A stretch of 62,403 nucleotides of DNA from Alphaproteobacteria bacterium (GCA_009784275.1 WRCA01000001.1:1-62403); one strand, 5' to 3'. Positions 25,038 through 34,195 are shown, counted from the stretch's first letter. Numbers and translations are program-made. Notes: a model not told the origin generated them from the sequence alone.

Positions 25038-25988
25038 TTAGATTTGTTTCTGATGTTTTGAAAGCCAAGCTTTGGTTGTCTTTGCATTACCATGAAATGG
25101 ATTGCCCTGTCCATGTCGCACCATTGCAAACTCCGTGCCAGCTTTATCAAAGACCCAGGTTAATGTATCTTTGCCTTCCAGCTTATCAAGCCTGTCTTCT
25201 ATTTTCTTTTTCCAAGAATCGCCAGCTGGACCTGTCTTGCCTGAACCAGGATTGGCATTGCCTCTGCCGCTGTTTACTACAATTTTTCTACCCTTGAATA
25301 AATCTTGAATATCTGCTTCAAGATATGGCAGAGTTATTCCGTTTTCTGCCAGAATATCCTTGGCATCTCTCTCAACAAGTCCTTTCCCAAGCGCTGCAGA
25401 AATTTCTGCTTCGGTAAGGTTGCCTTTAAGGATATCGATTTCTCTATCGAATTCCTGTAATTTTCTAATAACTTCAAAATTAAACTCTCTATAGTCTGTC
25501 GATATTTTTCCGAACTTCGAAGTACCCAAAATAGGATCCAGCCCCCTGTAAAAAGCTTTTTCTTGGGCCATGATAAAGTTTAGAAATTCTGGCGTAAATC
25601 CATAATCCGCATACATTTCTTTCCCAAAAAATCCATCCGTGCTTGCAAACCGAAATCCTTCCGGCCCTATGATCACACGTTCTTCCGCCGATATATGATT
25701 GGAAAATTCTTCATAATATCTTTTATTGTATTCCAAGCTTAGGGCCACTTCGGGATGTTTCACATAATTCTTGTGGCCATAATTGTCTATAAAATTTCCC
25801 AGCTCCCACTTGCGTTGGTACAGGTCCGCCAGCTTTTGAATCTCTGCCTGATTCGCCTGATTATAATTATTCGTATTTCTAACAGGCTGTTTTTTCTGGG
25901 GTTTTGAATCATCGCAAGCAATAGACAGCGCAATAAGCGGTATCATCATGCCAGCCAATTTGATATTTCTTAACATATTTTTATTCAT
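25038..25988 (-). CDS. Predicted lipoprotein of unknown function
   Basis: 316 aa with a lipoprotein signal (LIALSIAC lipobox, Cys near residue 25). A charged, helix-rich body follows (EIQKLADLYQRKWELGNFIDNYG, ISAALGKGLVERDAKDILAENG), then a Gly-rich linker (NSGRGNANPGSGKTGPAGD) and a C-terminal domain with HGQGNPFHGNAKTTKAW. No recognised family. The ribosome site AAGGAAATC precedes the ATG, and a strong promoter is upstream. Anchored to the inner or outer membrane on the periplasmic side. Confidence 0.8.
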   Translation of the reverse strand: MNKNMLRNIKLAGMMIPLIALSIACDDSKPQKKQPVRNTNNYNQANQAEIQKLADLYQRKWELGNFIDNYGHKNYVKHPEVALSLEYNKRYYEEFSNHISAEERVIIGPEGFRFASTDGFFGKEMYADYGFTPEFLNFIMAQEKAFYRGLDPILGTSKFGKISTDYREFNFEVIRKLQEFDREIDILKGNLTEAEISAALGKGLVERDAKDILAENGITLPYLEADIQDLFKGRKIVVNSGRGNANPGSGKTGPAGDSWKKKIEDRLDKLEGKDTLTWVFDKAGTEFAMVRHGQGNPFHGNAKTTKAWLSKHQKQI

Positions 25989-26024
25989 TATGATTTCCTT
26001 TTAGAAAATTAACTTTGGACCCAA

Positions 26025-26052
26025 AATATAACATACTTAATATTTTTGTCAA
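26025..26052 (-). promoter_or_regulatory. Strong promoter of the lipoprotein gene
   Basis: A perfect TTGACA (26047-26052), 16-bp spacer and TATATT (26025-26030) on the minus strand. The mRNA has a ~30-nt leader with a ribosome site. Confidence 0.75.
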
Positions 26053-26109
26053 GTGATTTTTCCATATTAAAATTGGCCAGGTTTTTATGGAATTTGCGAG
26101 TTTTATTGG

Positions 26110-26115
26110 TATAAT
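26110..26115 (+). promoter_or_regulatory. smpB -10 box, probably leaderless
   Basis: A perfect TATAAT ends 6 bp before the smpB ATG at 26122; no Shine-Dalgarno is present and the -35 is weak. Confidence 0.55.
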
Positions 26116-26121
26116 TACAGT

Positions 26122-26601
26122 ATGACACGTCAATTAATTAAATCTGGACAGGTTGCTGAAAACCGCAAAGCGCGGTTTAGTTACTCTATCGAAGACACGA
26201 TAGAGGCTGGTGTTTCACTCACTGGCGCAGAGGTTAAATCTATTCGATATGGCATGGTCTCGATTGTCGATGGTTTTGTATCCGTGCGTGATGGAAATTT
26301 GGTCTTGAAAAATGTTGTAATTCAAGCCTTACCCACTGCCGCAAAGATTGTAAATTTTGATGAGCGTCGCGGACGTCAATTATTATTGCACTCTGCACAG
26401 ATTCGCCGCCTTGTTGGAAAGTTGTCGGAAAAAGGCGCGACCATTGTGCCGCTTAAACTTTATTTTAATAATCGCGGAAAGGTAAAAGTCTTGCTGGGCG
26501 TCGGGTTCGGCAAAAGCCAAATCGACAAACGCGAAACAATTAAACGTCGCGAATGGGATAAAGAAAAGGCTCGCATAGTGCGCGGGAAAGTCATAAAATA
26601 A
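26122..26601 (+). CDS. smpB: SsrA-binding protein SmpB
   Basis: 159 aa; partner of tmRNA in rescue of stalled ribosomes. The family core is clear: ENRKARFSYSIEDTIEAGVSLTGAEVKSIR, VLLGVGFGKSQIDKRETIKRREWDKEK. The basic tail enters the empty mRNA channel. The tmRNA gene itself is not in this window. The ATG directly follows a TATAAT, suggesting a leaderless mRNA. lemA follows 21 bp downstream. Confidence 0.96.
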   Translation: MTRQLIKSGQVAENRKARFSYSIEDTIEAGVSLTGAEVKSIRYGMVSIVDGFVSVRDGNLVLKNVVIQALPTAAKIVNFDERRGRQLLLHSAQIRRLVGKLSEKGATIVPLKLYFNNRGKVKVLLGVGFGKSQIDKRETIKRREWDKEKARIVRGKVIK

Positions 26602-26622
26602 TAAAAAACAAAGGAGCAAAAA

Positions 26623-27177
26623 ATGTGGACAACAATAGCAATACTGGCCGTAATAATTTTATATGTCGTTGCGGTTTATAATGGACTGATTGCGCGCCGC
26701 ACCCAAGCGCGCGAAGCTTGGTCGACCATCGATACTCAATTGAAACGCCGTTATGACCTGATTCCGAATTTGGTTAATGCCGTCAAGGGCGCGATGAAGC
26801 ATGAAAAAGGTACGCTTGAATCTGTTATCGCCGCACGCAACAGCGCGATGAGTGCCAGCAGCGTTGCAGATAAAGGCGCTGCAGAAAATCAACTGACCGG
26901 TGCGCTGAAAAGCATCTTCGCACTCGCGGAAAGCTACCCTGCCCTGCGTGCGAATGAAAACTTTTTGGAACTGCAGCAAGAGCTGACCGACACCGAAACA
27001 AAAATTCAAGCCGCGCGGCAATTCTACAATACTGTCGTAATGAGCCTGAATGTGCAGATAAAGCAATTCCCCAGTAACATTGTTGCAAACCTGTTTAAAT
27101 TCGTTCCGGAAAAGTTTTTTGAACTGGATGAGGAAGAAAAAACCGCGGTCAAAAAAGCCCCAAAGATTGAGTTCTAA
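26623..27177 (+). CDS. lemA: LemA family membrane protein
   Basis: 184 aa with one N-terminal membrane helix (TIAILAVIILYVVAVY) and the helical LemA domain (NGLIARRTQAREAWSTIDTQLKRRYDLIPNLVNAVKGAMKHE). LemA proteins are small membrane-anchored helical bundles of uncertain role. They are often paired with an M48 protease, as here, 3 bp downstream. Ribosome site AAAGGAGC is well placed. Confidence 0.95.
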   Translation: MWTTIAILAVIILYVVAVYNGLIARRTQAREAWSTIDTQLKRRYDLIPNLVNAVKGAMKHEKGTLESVIAARNSAMSASSVADKGAAENQLTGALKSIFALAESYPALRANENFLELQQELTDTETKIQAARQFYNTVVMSLNVQIKQFPSNIVANLFKFVPEKFFELDEEEKTAVKKAPKIEF

Positions 27178-27180
27178 AGC

Positions 27181-28107
27181 ATGGCCGGCACAAAGACTGT
27201 TTATGATCACATCAGGGAAAATAACTGGAAGACCGCTGCGTTAGTAGTGGCGTTTCCGTTGATTTTCATTTTGCTTGTTTTTCTGTTTGTTTGGATTGTC
27301 GCGCCATTTGAACAAGCGTTGGAAGTAACCGCGATGGTTGCGATTCCAACAACTATTGCTTGTCTGGTTTGGATGCTGATTTCTTGGGCTTTTGGTGATT
27401 CAATGATGTTGTCATCCGCGGGCGCAAAAGAAATTCACTCCGATGAAAAAGAGTATCGGCAGATTTTCCGCAGCGTCGAAAATGTTGCCCTTGCCGCAGG
27501 GCTGCCTACCCCGCGCGTTTATATTATCGAAGATGACTCATTAAATGCTTTTGCGACTGGGCGCACGCCAAAGGATGCATCTGTTGCCTTGACCCGCGGG
27601 ATAATCAATAAACTCGATAGGCTGGAATTGGAAGGCGTTATCGCGCACGAAATGGCGCATATCGGCAATCGCGATATTCGCCTGGATATGTTGGTCATTA
27701 CAGGTGTTGGCGTTACTGTTTTCGCCGCCGATATAATTTTCCGAATGGCATTATCTGGTGGCAACAGCCGTGACAGCAAGAACAACACTGCCGCAATTTT
27801 ATTCATGGTTTGGGCGGCATTCATGGTCTTTAATTTCTTGATTACTCCGCTGCTGCGCATGGCGATTTCGCGCAAGCGCGAATTTGCGGCAGATGCCACC
27901 GGCGCATTTATCACCCGCAATCCAGCGGCTTTGGCGTCCGCGCTGCGCAAGATTTCCCAGGACTGCCGCGTGGAAATTTTGGACAAGCGTAAATCCATGG
28001 CGGCAATGTGTATTGCTAATCCGCTGTCCACTAAGGAATTTTTCAGCGAAGCCTTTGCCACACATCCAAAGACTGACGAACGTATTCGCAGACTAGAAAA
28101 TATGTAG
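27181..28107 (+). CDS. HtpX-like M48 family membrane metalloprotease
   Basis: 308 aa integral membrane zinc protease. Two N-terminal helices (AALVVAFPLIFILLVFLFVW, VAIPTTIACLVWMLISWAFG), the zinc site H156-E-M-A-H160 (VIAHEMAHIGNRD), two further helices and the third ligand region KREFAADATGAFITRN are visible. Such proteases degrade damaged membrane proteins. The lemA-M48 pair is a conserved two-gene unit. Close to HtpX, but I leave the symbol open because lemA-linked M48 proteins form a side branch. Confidence 0.9.
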   Translation: MAGTKTVYDHIRENNWKTAALVVAFPLIFILLVFLFVWIVAPFEQALEVTAMVAIPTTIACLVWMLISWAFGDSMMLSSAGAKEIHSDEKEYRQIFRSVENVALAAGLPTPRVYIIEDDSLNAFATGRTPKDASVALTRGIINKLDRLELEGVIAHEMAHIGNRDIRLDMLVITGVGVTVFAADIIFRMALSGGNSRDSKNNTAAILFMVWAAFMVFNFLITPLLRMAISRKREFAADATGAFITRNPAALASALRKISQDCRVEILDKRKSMAAMCIANPLSTKEFFSEAFATHPKTDERIRRLENM

Positions 28108-28135
28108 ATAGTCTTCTTTTTCACCAATAAAAAAC

Positions 28136-28163
28136 TTGACAAATAGTATAAATATACTATATT
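28136..28163 (+). promoter_or_regulatory. Promoter giving a leaderless mRNA for the methyltransferase-like gene
   Basis: TTGACA (28136-28141), 16-bp spacer and TATATT (28158-28163). The predicted RNA start lies at or 1 nt before the ATG at 28171. Confidence 0.7.
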
Positions 28164-28170
28164 TCTGTGC

Positions 28171-29004
28171 ATGACACAGAAATCTTTATCTTTACCGGGG
28201 AGCACCTTGGGTTGCGCAGTTGGGCTGAAAGGCGCACAGGAAAAGCATCGCGATATCTTGCCCGAACTGTCGTCCGAATCATTGGCTTTCGTTGATGAAT
28301 GGACATGCGTTTTACTTGATACTGTAAAAAAATCAGGATACAAAAAGCACACAAACTTATACGGGCATTTAATTTTATTTCTCCGCGACCCGAAATATGT
28401 TGCGAATTTTATTGATTTTGCAGATATATCTCATCGCAGTTTTTACTATGCGCTGCGATTTGCCAACGCCCATAACTTTGCTGCGGATAAAATTAAAGAC
28501 AACAATTATGCGAATGTAGTGGATTTTGGCGCGGGATTATCGCCTTTGTTGCCTTTGCTTAAACAAAACAATAATAACATAAACAATTATTCATTGGACA
28601 GTAACAGCCTGATTCAAGATATCCGCAGCGATGTGCTGGCCAAATTGGGACTGCCGCAAGAAAAGGCGTTTGACTGGCCGCCGCAGAATGACATCTTTTT
28701 ATCTCTTGGGACATTTGTTTATATACCCGAAGAGCAACAGAAAGAGCTTTTGGCAAAAGTCAATGAAAACTGCCGTGATTACTATATCGAGTTTGAGCTG
28801 AAAAAAACAACGACCGACAAGATGTTTGTCAAAAAGCAGCATGATAAATATTACCCGTTAGGAGCAGATGCAGTGAAACAAACTCTCTACAATTGCAATA
28901 TCAAACTGATGTCGGATGAAGCGGAAAGAAACTCTAGCGCTGCATACTCGCGATTGAAAAAAACACTGCCCCGCGCAACCGAAGCTTTCGTTTATAGCAG
29001 ATAA
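28171..29004 (+). CDS. Putative SAM-dependent methyltransferase-like protein
   Basis: 277 aa. The best clue is a Rossmann motif I (NVVDFGAGLSPLLPLL, near residues 113-128), followed by an acidic strand end (YSLDSNSLIQDI) and a later strand-turn (NDIFLSLGTFVYIPEE). This order fits class I methyltransferases, but the protein is divergent and the substrate is unknown. The N-terminal ~110 residues are not recognised. It stands alone between its own consensus promoter and terminator, and is richer in A and T than its neighbours, hinting at acquisition. No Shine-Dalgarno; probably leaderless. Confidence 0.7.
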   Translation: MTQKSLSLPGSTLGCAVGLKGAQEKHRDILPELSSESLAFVDEWTCVLLDTVKKSGYKKHTNLYGHLILFLRDPKYVANFIDFADISHRSFYYALRFANAHNFAADKIKDNNYANVVDFGAGLSPLLPLLKQNNNNINNYSLDSNSLIQDIRSDVLAKLGLPQEKAFDWPPQNDIFLSLGTFVYIPEEQQKELLAKVNENCRDYYIEFELKKTTTDKMFVKKQHDKYYPLGADAVKQTLYNCNIKLMSDEAERNSSAAYSRLKKTLPRATEAFVYSR

Positions 29005-29006
29005 TG

Positions 29007-29032
29007 AAATCCCGCATTCGCGGGATTTCTTA
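29007..29032. terminator. Bidirectional terminator
   Basis: AAATCCCGC/GCGGGATTT hairpin with loop ATTC between the convergent methyltransferase-like gene and lysS. Confidence 0.85.
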
Positions 29033-30496
29033 CTTCATCATCGGGAATAATATTGTATCGCGCAGAGTTGGCTGGTCAAAGATTATGCTCGCCAATCTAT
29101 CCACCCCTACGCCCACACCAGAGATTGGCGGAAATCCATGTTCCATCGCACGCACGAAATCATTATCCGGATTGAACGCTTCCTCTGCCCCCGCCGCGAT
29201 ATCTTTCGCTTGTTCTTCAAATGCCGCCAGCTGTTGTATCGGATTTACAAGCTCTGAATACCCTTTGCACATTTCCGCGCCGCATGCCAACAATTGGAAC
29301 ATGTCTATTCGGCGCTCATCATCGTCATTTCTACGCGCCAGAGGCACCATATATGCCGGATAATTATACAAGAATGTCGGCTGGATCAAGCCCGGACGGA
29401 TTTTCTTTTTATATACGAAATCCACTATTTCAGGAATTGACTTATATGGTTCTAAATCATCACGGGAAAACATTTTCTGATCCAGCAATTGCTTGCGTAA
29501 TTTTTCCGCGTCATCAAAGTCCAGAATATTACAGCCAAACAGTTCATTCATTTTCGCCGTATAATCTAACTTATCATACGAGGAAAAATCAAGCTTTGTG
29601 CCTTGATATTCAATCTGCAAAGTCCCGCGTAGGCTCTGTATCAGATGCTGTACCAAGTCCCAAGTAAACTTGATGTTATCATTAAAATCCCAGTATGCGG
29701 CATACCATTCGACCATTGTAAATTCTTGCAAGTGCATCGCATCCATGCCTTCGTTACGAAAGTCTTTGGCGACTTCGAACACGCGATCAAAGCCTGCGCC
29801 GATTGCTATTTTCAACGGAATTTCTGGCGAAATACGCAGCTGGAAATCGGTATCCAATGCATTGTGATGCGTAGTAAAGGGTTTTGCCGCCGCGCCGCTG
29901 GCTACATTTTGCAATATGGGGGTTTCGATTTCCATAAAATTATGATTCCACATAAACTCGCGCCATAGCCGTGTCATCTGAAAACGTCCCAGTAATGCAT
30001 CGCGCGATTCCTTATTAGCGATTATATCCAGATACCGCTGGCGATAGCGGGTTTCGGTATCTGTTAAACCATGAAACTTCTCTGGCAAAGGACGCAGCGC
30101 TTTGGCCAGGATTTCATATTTGGAAACTTTGATTGTCAATTCGCCGGCAGTGGTGTGATATAACTCACCGTCTATCCCAATAAAATCACCCACATCGACA
30201 TTGGTTTTCATGAATTTATATTGCTCTTCACCCAGCTCTTCCTGCGACATGGAAAACTGGATTTCCCCATCGATGTCATAAATACGGCCGAACATCAGCT
30301 TTCCCAACCAGCGAAGCGCCATCACACGACCCGGAACACGAACTTTCGCGCCATCCGCCAAGGCGCGGGTTTCAAGGATCGTACCAGTGCGTTCGAACCT
30401 GTCTTTCCAAACAACGCCATCACGCGCACGGATATTTTCCGCTTTTTGCACGCGCGCTTCCAATTCGTTAGTGGAGATTGCGAGATTTTCTGACAT
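29030..30496 (-). CDS. lysS: Lysine--tRNA ligase, class II
   Basis: 488 aa from the ATG at 30496, which follows AAAGGAACC; the frame runs further upstream but without a start site. An N-terminal OB fold (VRVPGRVMALRWLGKLMFGRIYDIDGEIQ) binds the anticodon. Class II motifs follow: motif 2 FRNEGMDAMHLQEFTMVEWY and motif 3 GVGVGVDRLASIIFD. Some positions usually very conserved in LysRS differ (for example GAGFDRVFEVAKDFRNEGMD), but the match is strong. Confidence 0.95.
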   Translation of the reverse strand: MSENLAISTNELEARVQKAENIRARDGVVWKDRFERTGTILETRALADGAKVRVPGRVMALRWLGKLMFGRIYDIDGEIQFSMSQEELGEEQYKFMKTNVDVGDFIGIDGELYHTTAGELTIKVSKYEILAKALRPLPEKFHGLTDTETRYRQRYLDIIANKESRDALLGRFQMTRLWREFMWNHNFMEIETPILQNVASGAAAKPFTTHHNALDTDFQLRISPEIPLKIAIGAGFDRVFEVAKDFRNEGMDAMHLQEFTMVEWYAAYWDFNDNIKFTWDLVQHLIQSLRGTLQIEYQGTKLDFSSYDKLDYTAKMNELFGCNILDFDDAEKLRKQLLDQKMFSRDDLEPYKSIPEIVDFVYKKKIRPGLIQPTFLYNYPAYMVPLARRNDDDERRIDMFQLLACGAEMCKGYSELVNPIQQLAAFEEQAKDIAAGAEEAFNPDNDFVRAMEHGFPPISGVGVGVDRLASIIFDQPTLRDTILFPMMK

Positions 30497-30601
30497 TACG
30501 GTTCCTTTCTTTTCAAAATAGAGGGCGCGAAAATCGCGCCCGCTGAATTTATCTGCGTGGCGCAATTTAATTGAATTTTTTAGAATACAACTTCATTTTT
30601 T

Positions 30602-30619
30602 GCACCAAAATTTTGGTGC
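30602..30619. repeat. Perfect 18-bp palindrome at the 3' end of tRNA-Gly
   Basis: GCACCAAAATTTTGGTGC is its own reverse complement and includes the discriminator and CCA of tRNA-Gly (30614-30616). No T run follows, so it is a poor terminator. It could block or direct 3'-end processing. Confidence 0.85.
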
Positions 30620-30689
30620 GAGCAAAGGGGCTCGAACCCTCGACCTCAGCCTTGGCAAGGCTGCGCTCTACCAACTGAGCTACGCTCGC
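30614..30689 (-). tRNA. tRNA-Gly (anticodon GCC)
   Basis: A 76-nt cloverleaf on the minus strand: acceptor GCGAGCG pairs with TGCTCGC (one G-T), anticodon loop TTGCCAA on the stem AGCCT..AGGCT, T loop TTCGAGC, encoded CCA. The discriminator is A; bacterial glycine tRNAs usually have U73. Confidence 0.95.
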
Positions 30690-30767
30690 ACAGGCTGGCA
30701 TTTTCGCATAGTTCTATGCTGATTGCAAGTATTTTTTGAACAACTTACATAAAAACAAGCAGTTAAC

Positions 30768-30795
30768 TTGACAAAACCTTATTTTATTGTAGAAT
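30768..30795 (+). promoter_or_regulatory. Promoter of the PrimPol-like gene (leaderless)
   Basis: TTGACA (30768-30773), 16-bp spacer and TAGAAT (30790-30795). The expected start of RNA coincides with the GTG codon at 30802. Confidence 0.7.
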
Positions 30796-30801
30796 CCGCG
30801 A

Positions 30802-33216
30802 GTGAGCCAGAATATTGCGGAAAAATCTTCGAAATTCGACAAAATACGCCAGCTGATACCCCAGGTGACGGACTTGTTAGAGACTGGCGAGTGTCCAGAT
30901 AGCGCACCTGTTTTAAACCTGCCCTTTCGCTTCTTTGCCTATGCGGATAAAAACAATTTAGACAACTTCTTTTTTGAACTATATCAAACACTTGAAGCTG
31001 CAAAAAAGAGCCACCTTCATTATGCCAACGGTCAAGATGTTTGGTTTTTTGATGAAGTGATAAAAATTATCGCCCCAGAATTCCAAAAATCAAGCACCGT
31101 TGAGTCTTTGCATTTCTTGATAAAACACTGCAATATTCCAGAAGGGCATTTAAGAACCGAAATGCATCAAGTAAGTGGTTTGATTGCCGAAACGGACCAG
31201 ATTTACCTGTCGCGATATGCCATGCTTTTATTGACGCGAAAACTGATGCGTGAACAAATGATATTCCGCGAAGACTGGTCTGCGCCCCTGTTTATAAGCG
31301 GTCTCGATGCGAATGCCATTCAAAATAAAATGAATTTTGATAGAGAAATGCGCGCCGCATTCGCCGGATTTTATTTCGCGCATCCTTCTGACAACCTTGA
31401 AAAATTAACGCAAAATGTTTGGGACTGGATTCGCGGTGGGCTTTTAAAATCCCCATATGATCGCACCAATAATAATTTAAAACTTATTTACAAGAAACTT
31501 TTTAATCCAGAAACAATTCCTGATGAAAAACAAAGCTATCATTTAAGACTATATCACGCGTTTGAAAATTTTAAACAGGATTATATTTTTAAACCCTTGT
31601 TCATGGATGAACGATTATTCTGGTCATTTAAAATACAATATGAATCCGCATTGCTGTCGGAAGAATTCGGTTTTTCCAAAAAACCAAATAATAAAGGAAA
31701 AATTCAATGGATAGATGCGGCTGGCAATACTATGCCGCTGTATCCCGGCCCTAATTTTGCCCCGCATATGGACTTCTTTATCAGCTGGACCATCAGGGCT
31801 TTTTGCGAATATTATCAAGAAGAGCAAACAAACTGTCCGGAAGAAAATAAGATGGAATGGCTAGAAGCGTTAACGAAAGATTTCTTTTCTGCTGTACGCT
31901 ATGGATATGACGAAGCAAAAAATAAAAGAAAGTTTTCCACCGAACCTATATTTATTAAACAACACAATTCGGATGCGGTAAAAGTTTTTAAAAATAACAA
32001 GAAAAGAACAGAGCTTGATGAAAACCAATTGCTATTCCGCGATCCTGTCGGCAAGCCTGAAGAATCCGAAATATGGGTATTAAATGCCAGAAAAGGATAT
32101 GAAAGGCTTTTGGCGGAACTTCATGAACAATATCGACAAAACCCCAGCATAGAGCTGGCGCAAAAAATAGACCGGACAGAAATAAATATATCGGATGAAA
32201 ACCGTTGTCTTTATGGGGTTAATTTGGGTCTTTTCAACAGTGTTCCCGAAACTTTGACACAACATGGGCAATTTATTCCACGGCCGGCTGTTTGTAGAAA
32301 GCATCCCTTTCAAAAATTCTATACTTACAAATCAAAACCGGAAAAAGTGGAGTCTCTCGACAAGTCCATTCAGCTGGATATTTTTCAAAAAGAAATTTCA
32401 GATCATCCCGAAGCATTATTCGAAGGGATATATGCAACACGGACAACATCCGAAAGATTTCATCGTTTTACCGGAAAATGGAATCGGGATCCCAACGGCC
32501 CATTCGAATGCATTAACGAATTTATAAGTGAAACCCGCGATGGGAACTGGGTAACAATGGATGGGAAACGTTCGGAAACCGGACGCGTCCGAAAGAACTG
32601 CAGACTGAAATACATGTTGTTCGAATGGGATCATTTGGAATTGAAAGGGCAATGGGAAAAAGTTTTGGCAAACATATCGTATATTTGTCAGGCCGTTTAT
32701 TCCGGCAACAGATCTATTCATGTTAAAATAGCGATCAAGGACGAACCCAAGACCTTGGAAGAATACGATTGGCTGCGCAACCATATTCTCATGAAATTCG
32801 GATTCGTAGACAGCGATCCAATGACAAAAGACAACAGCCGCTGCACACGGGTACCAAACGCTACGAACCCCGATACAAACCGGCGCCAGCAATTACTGCA
32901 TTATGACCCGAATGCTTATTTTTCTGATGACTGGCGGCCGCTGTTTAAAATCGAAAAGCAAAAAGTTCAAACCAAGATAACAGTGCCTTATGAAATTAAT
33001 GACAGTTGGCGTCATTTCTGGATAGCCAGAATTAACGAATTTCGCGCAGAACTGACCGAAGGCAATCGAACTTATATGCTGCCAAAGATCGTTAACTCTG
33101 CGGCATGCAGTGTGGTTACTCCGGACGAATTCCTTAATATACTGGGCGACTTGCTGGATGAAGATAACAAAAGATGGCTGAAGACCCTTTATAAAATGAA
33201 CTCCCGTTCTAATTAA
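30802..33216 (+). CDS. Large protein with a C-terminal primase-polymerase (AEP/PrimPol-like) domain
   Basis: 804 aa starting with GTG, no Shine-Dalgarno. From about residue 600 it shows the three archaeo-eukaryotic primase motifs in order: MLFEWDHLE (metal-binding acidic strand), YSGNRSIHVKI (SxH, nucleotide-binding) and FVDSDPMTKDNSRCTRVPNA. The first ~500 residues are helical and unrecognised (for example LPFRFFAYADKNNLDNFFFELYQ). No helicase or Walker A motif is seen. AEP proteins of this kind occur in plasmids, phages and as lone chromosomal genes and make primers or fill gaps. The gene stands alone, AT-rich, with its own promoter and terminator next to a tRNA gene, so transfer is plausible. 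The activity is inferred only from motifs. Confidence 0.7.
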   Translation: MSQNIAEKSSKFDKIRQLIPQVTDLLETGECPDSAPVLNLPFRFFAYADKNNLDNFFFELYQTLEAAKKSHLHYANGQDVWFFDEVIKIIAPEFQKSSTVESLHFLIKHCNIPEGHLRTEMHQVSGLIAETDQIYLSRYAMLLLTRKLMREQMIFREDWSAPLFISGLDANAIQNKMNFDREMRAAFAGFYFAHPSDNLEKLTQNVWDWIRGGLLKSPYDRTNNNLKLIYKKLFNPETIPDEKQSYHLRLYHAFENFKQDYIFKPLFMDERLFWSFKIQYESALLSEEFGFSKKPNNKGKIQWIDAAGNTMPLYPGPNFAPHMDFFISWTIRAFCEYYQEEQTNCPEENKMEWLEALTKDFFSAVRYGYDEAKNKRKFSTEPIFIKQHNSDAVKVFKNNKKRTELDENQLLFRDPVGKPEESEIWVLNARKGYERLLAELHEQYRQNPSIELAQKIDRTEINISDENRCLYGVNLGLFNSVPETLTQHGQFIPRPAVCRKHPFQKFYTYKSKPEKVESLDKSIQLDIFQKEISDHPEALFEGIYATRTTSERFHRFTGKWNRDPNGPFECINEFISETRDGNWVTMDGKRSETGRVRKNCRLKYMLFEWDHLELKGQWEKVLANISYICQAVYSGNRSIHVKIAIKDEPKTLEEYDWLRNHILMKFGFVDSDPMTKDNSRCTRVPNATNPDTNRRQQLLHYDPNAYFSDDWRPLFKIEKQKVQTKITVPYEINDSWRHFWIARINEFRAELTEGNRTYMLPKIVNSAACSVVTPDEFLNILGDLLDEDNKRWLKTLYKMNSRSN

Positions 33217-33243
33217 AAATCGCGGCAATCGCCGCGATTTTTT
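33216..33243. terminator. Bidirectional terminator
   Basis: A long stem AAAATCGCGGC/GCCGCGATTTT with loop AATC between the PrimPol-like gene and the convergent 317-aa membrane protein gene. Confidence 0.88.
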
Positions 33244-34195
33244 ACATAAACCAATTCCACGGCTTCAACATATTTACAACCATCATGCCCAAGCGTTTCT
33301 TATCCGTAAATGTATGGCCGCAACGTGGGCACACTACGAACGGCTTGGTTAACGATTTTATCTTGCCCAGAACCATAAACCAGATTACCGCACCTGCTAT
33401 CCACGCAGCATAGACAAGCATCCACATAACCAGACCATAATATTGATCAACCAATGCGGTCAAAGAACGCACCACAGAAAGCGACGATTTTTCCAAGTCA
33501 TTATAAATCTTGTTTGTTATTGGCCAAGTGCTGGGCTTCCACGGCATCACATGTTTGATTCCATAGTTCGTCAGCAATGTCGTCCCCAGGCCAGTATAAT
33601 TATCAAGCTGTTCCTTTATAAGCTTATCCATTTCCTTGTCGATTTCCATTTGGGCGACGCGTTCAAGTTCTGTTTTGACCTTATCCAAACGTTCATTCAC
33701 CATTTTCGTAGTATCATCAACCTTGGTAACGACGCCTTCCGCGCTGGCAATTGCTTTATCCGCAGCGCCAGTGTTTACGCCCAGTTTGCTGCCAACAAGA
33801 CCTGTTAGTTTTGATGCCTTGTCAGTTGTCTTTTGCGCTTGCGCGGTTGCGGCTTCGACTTTTTCGATCGGCTTTTCCGCCATCTTTACTTTGTCGATTG
33901 CATACCCGACAGGTTTCTTCAGGTCTATTTTATTTGCGATGCCTTTCAACAGCTTTGCATATTCTTCTTGCATATTGCGCTGCAAATCAAAGAACATCGA
34001 TACTACGATTGATTTTTTTATCTGCTGGCCATAATGGTCTTTGACATAAAGCGGTGCACGCCAGACGAACGGGGCCCATAAAAGCGTAAAAACTGCAAAG
34101 CCCACATAAACCCATCTTATCCACGAAACTTTGCGCTTTACCATCTTAACGCCTTTCATATCGATGACTTCAACTTCTTTTGGTTTCTTGGCCAT
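33242..34195 (-). CDS. Inner-membrane protein with C-terminal zinc-ribbon motif
   Basis: 317 aa. An N-terminal helix (WVYVGFAVFTLLWAPFVW) is followed by a long charged helical or coiled-coil domain (KVEAATAQAQKTTDKASKL, VNERLDKVKTELERVAQ). A second membrane helix (LVMWMLVYAAWIAGAVIWFMVLG) leads to a short tail with CPRCGHTF, a single CxxC zinc-ribbon half. The ATG overlaps the end of tgt by 26 bp, with GGGGGC upstream, so it is the last gene of the era-queA-tgt operon. Function unknown. Confidence 0.82.
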   Translation of the reverse strand: MAKKPKEVEVIDMKGVKMVKRKVSWIRWVYVGFAVFTLLWAPFVWRAPLYVKDHYGQQIKKSIVVSMFFDLQRNMQEEYAKLLKGIANKIDLKKPVGYAIDKVKMAEKPIEKVEAATAQAQKTTDKASKLTGLVGSKLGVNTGAADKAIASAEGVVTKVDDTTKMVNERLDKVKTELERVAQMEIDKEMDKLIKEQLDNYTGLGTTLLTNYGIKHVMPWKPSTWPITNKIYNDLEKSSLSVVRSLTALVDQYYGLVMWMLVYAAWIAGAVIWFMVLGKIKSLTKPFVVCPRCGHTFTDKKRLGMMVVNMLKPWNWFM

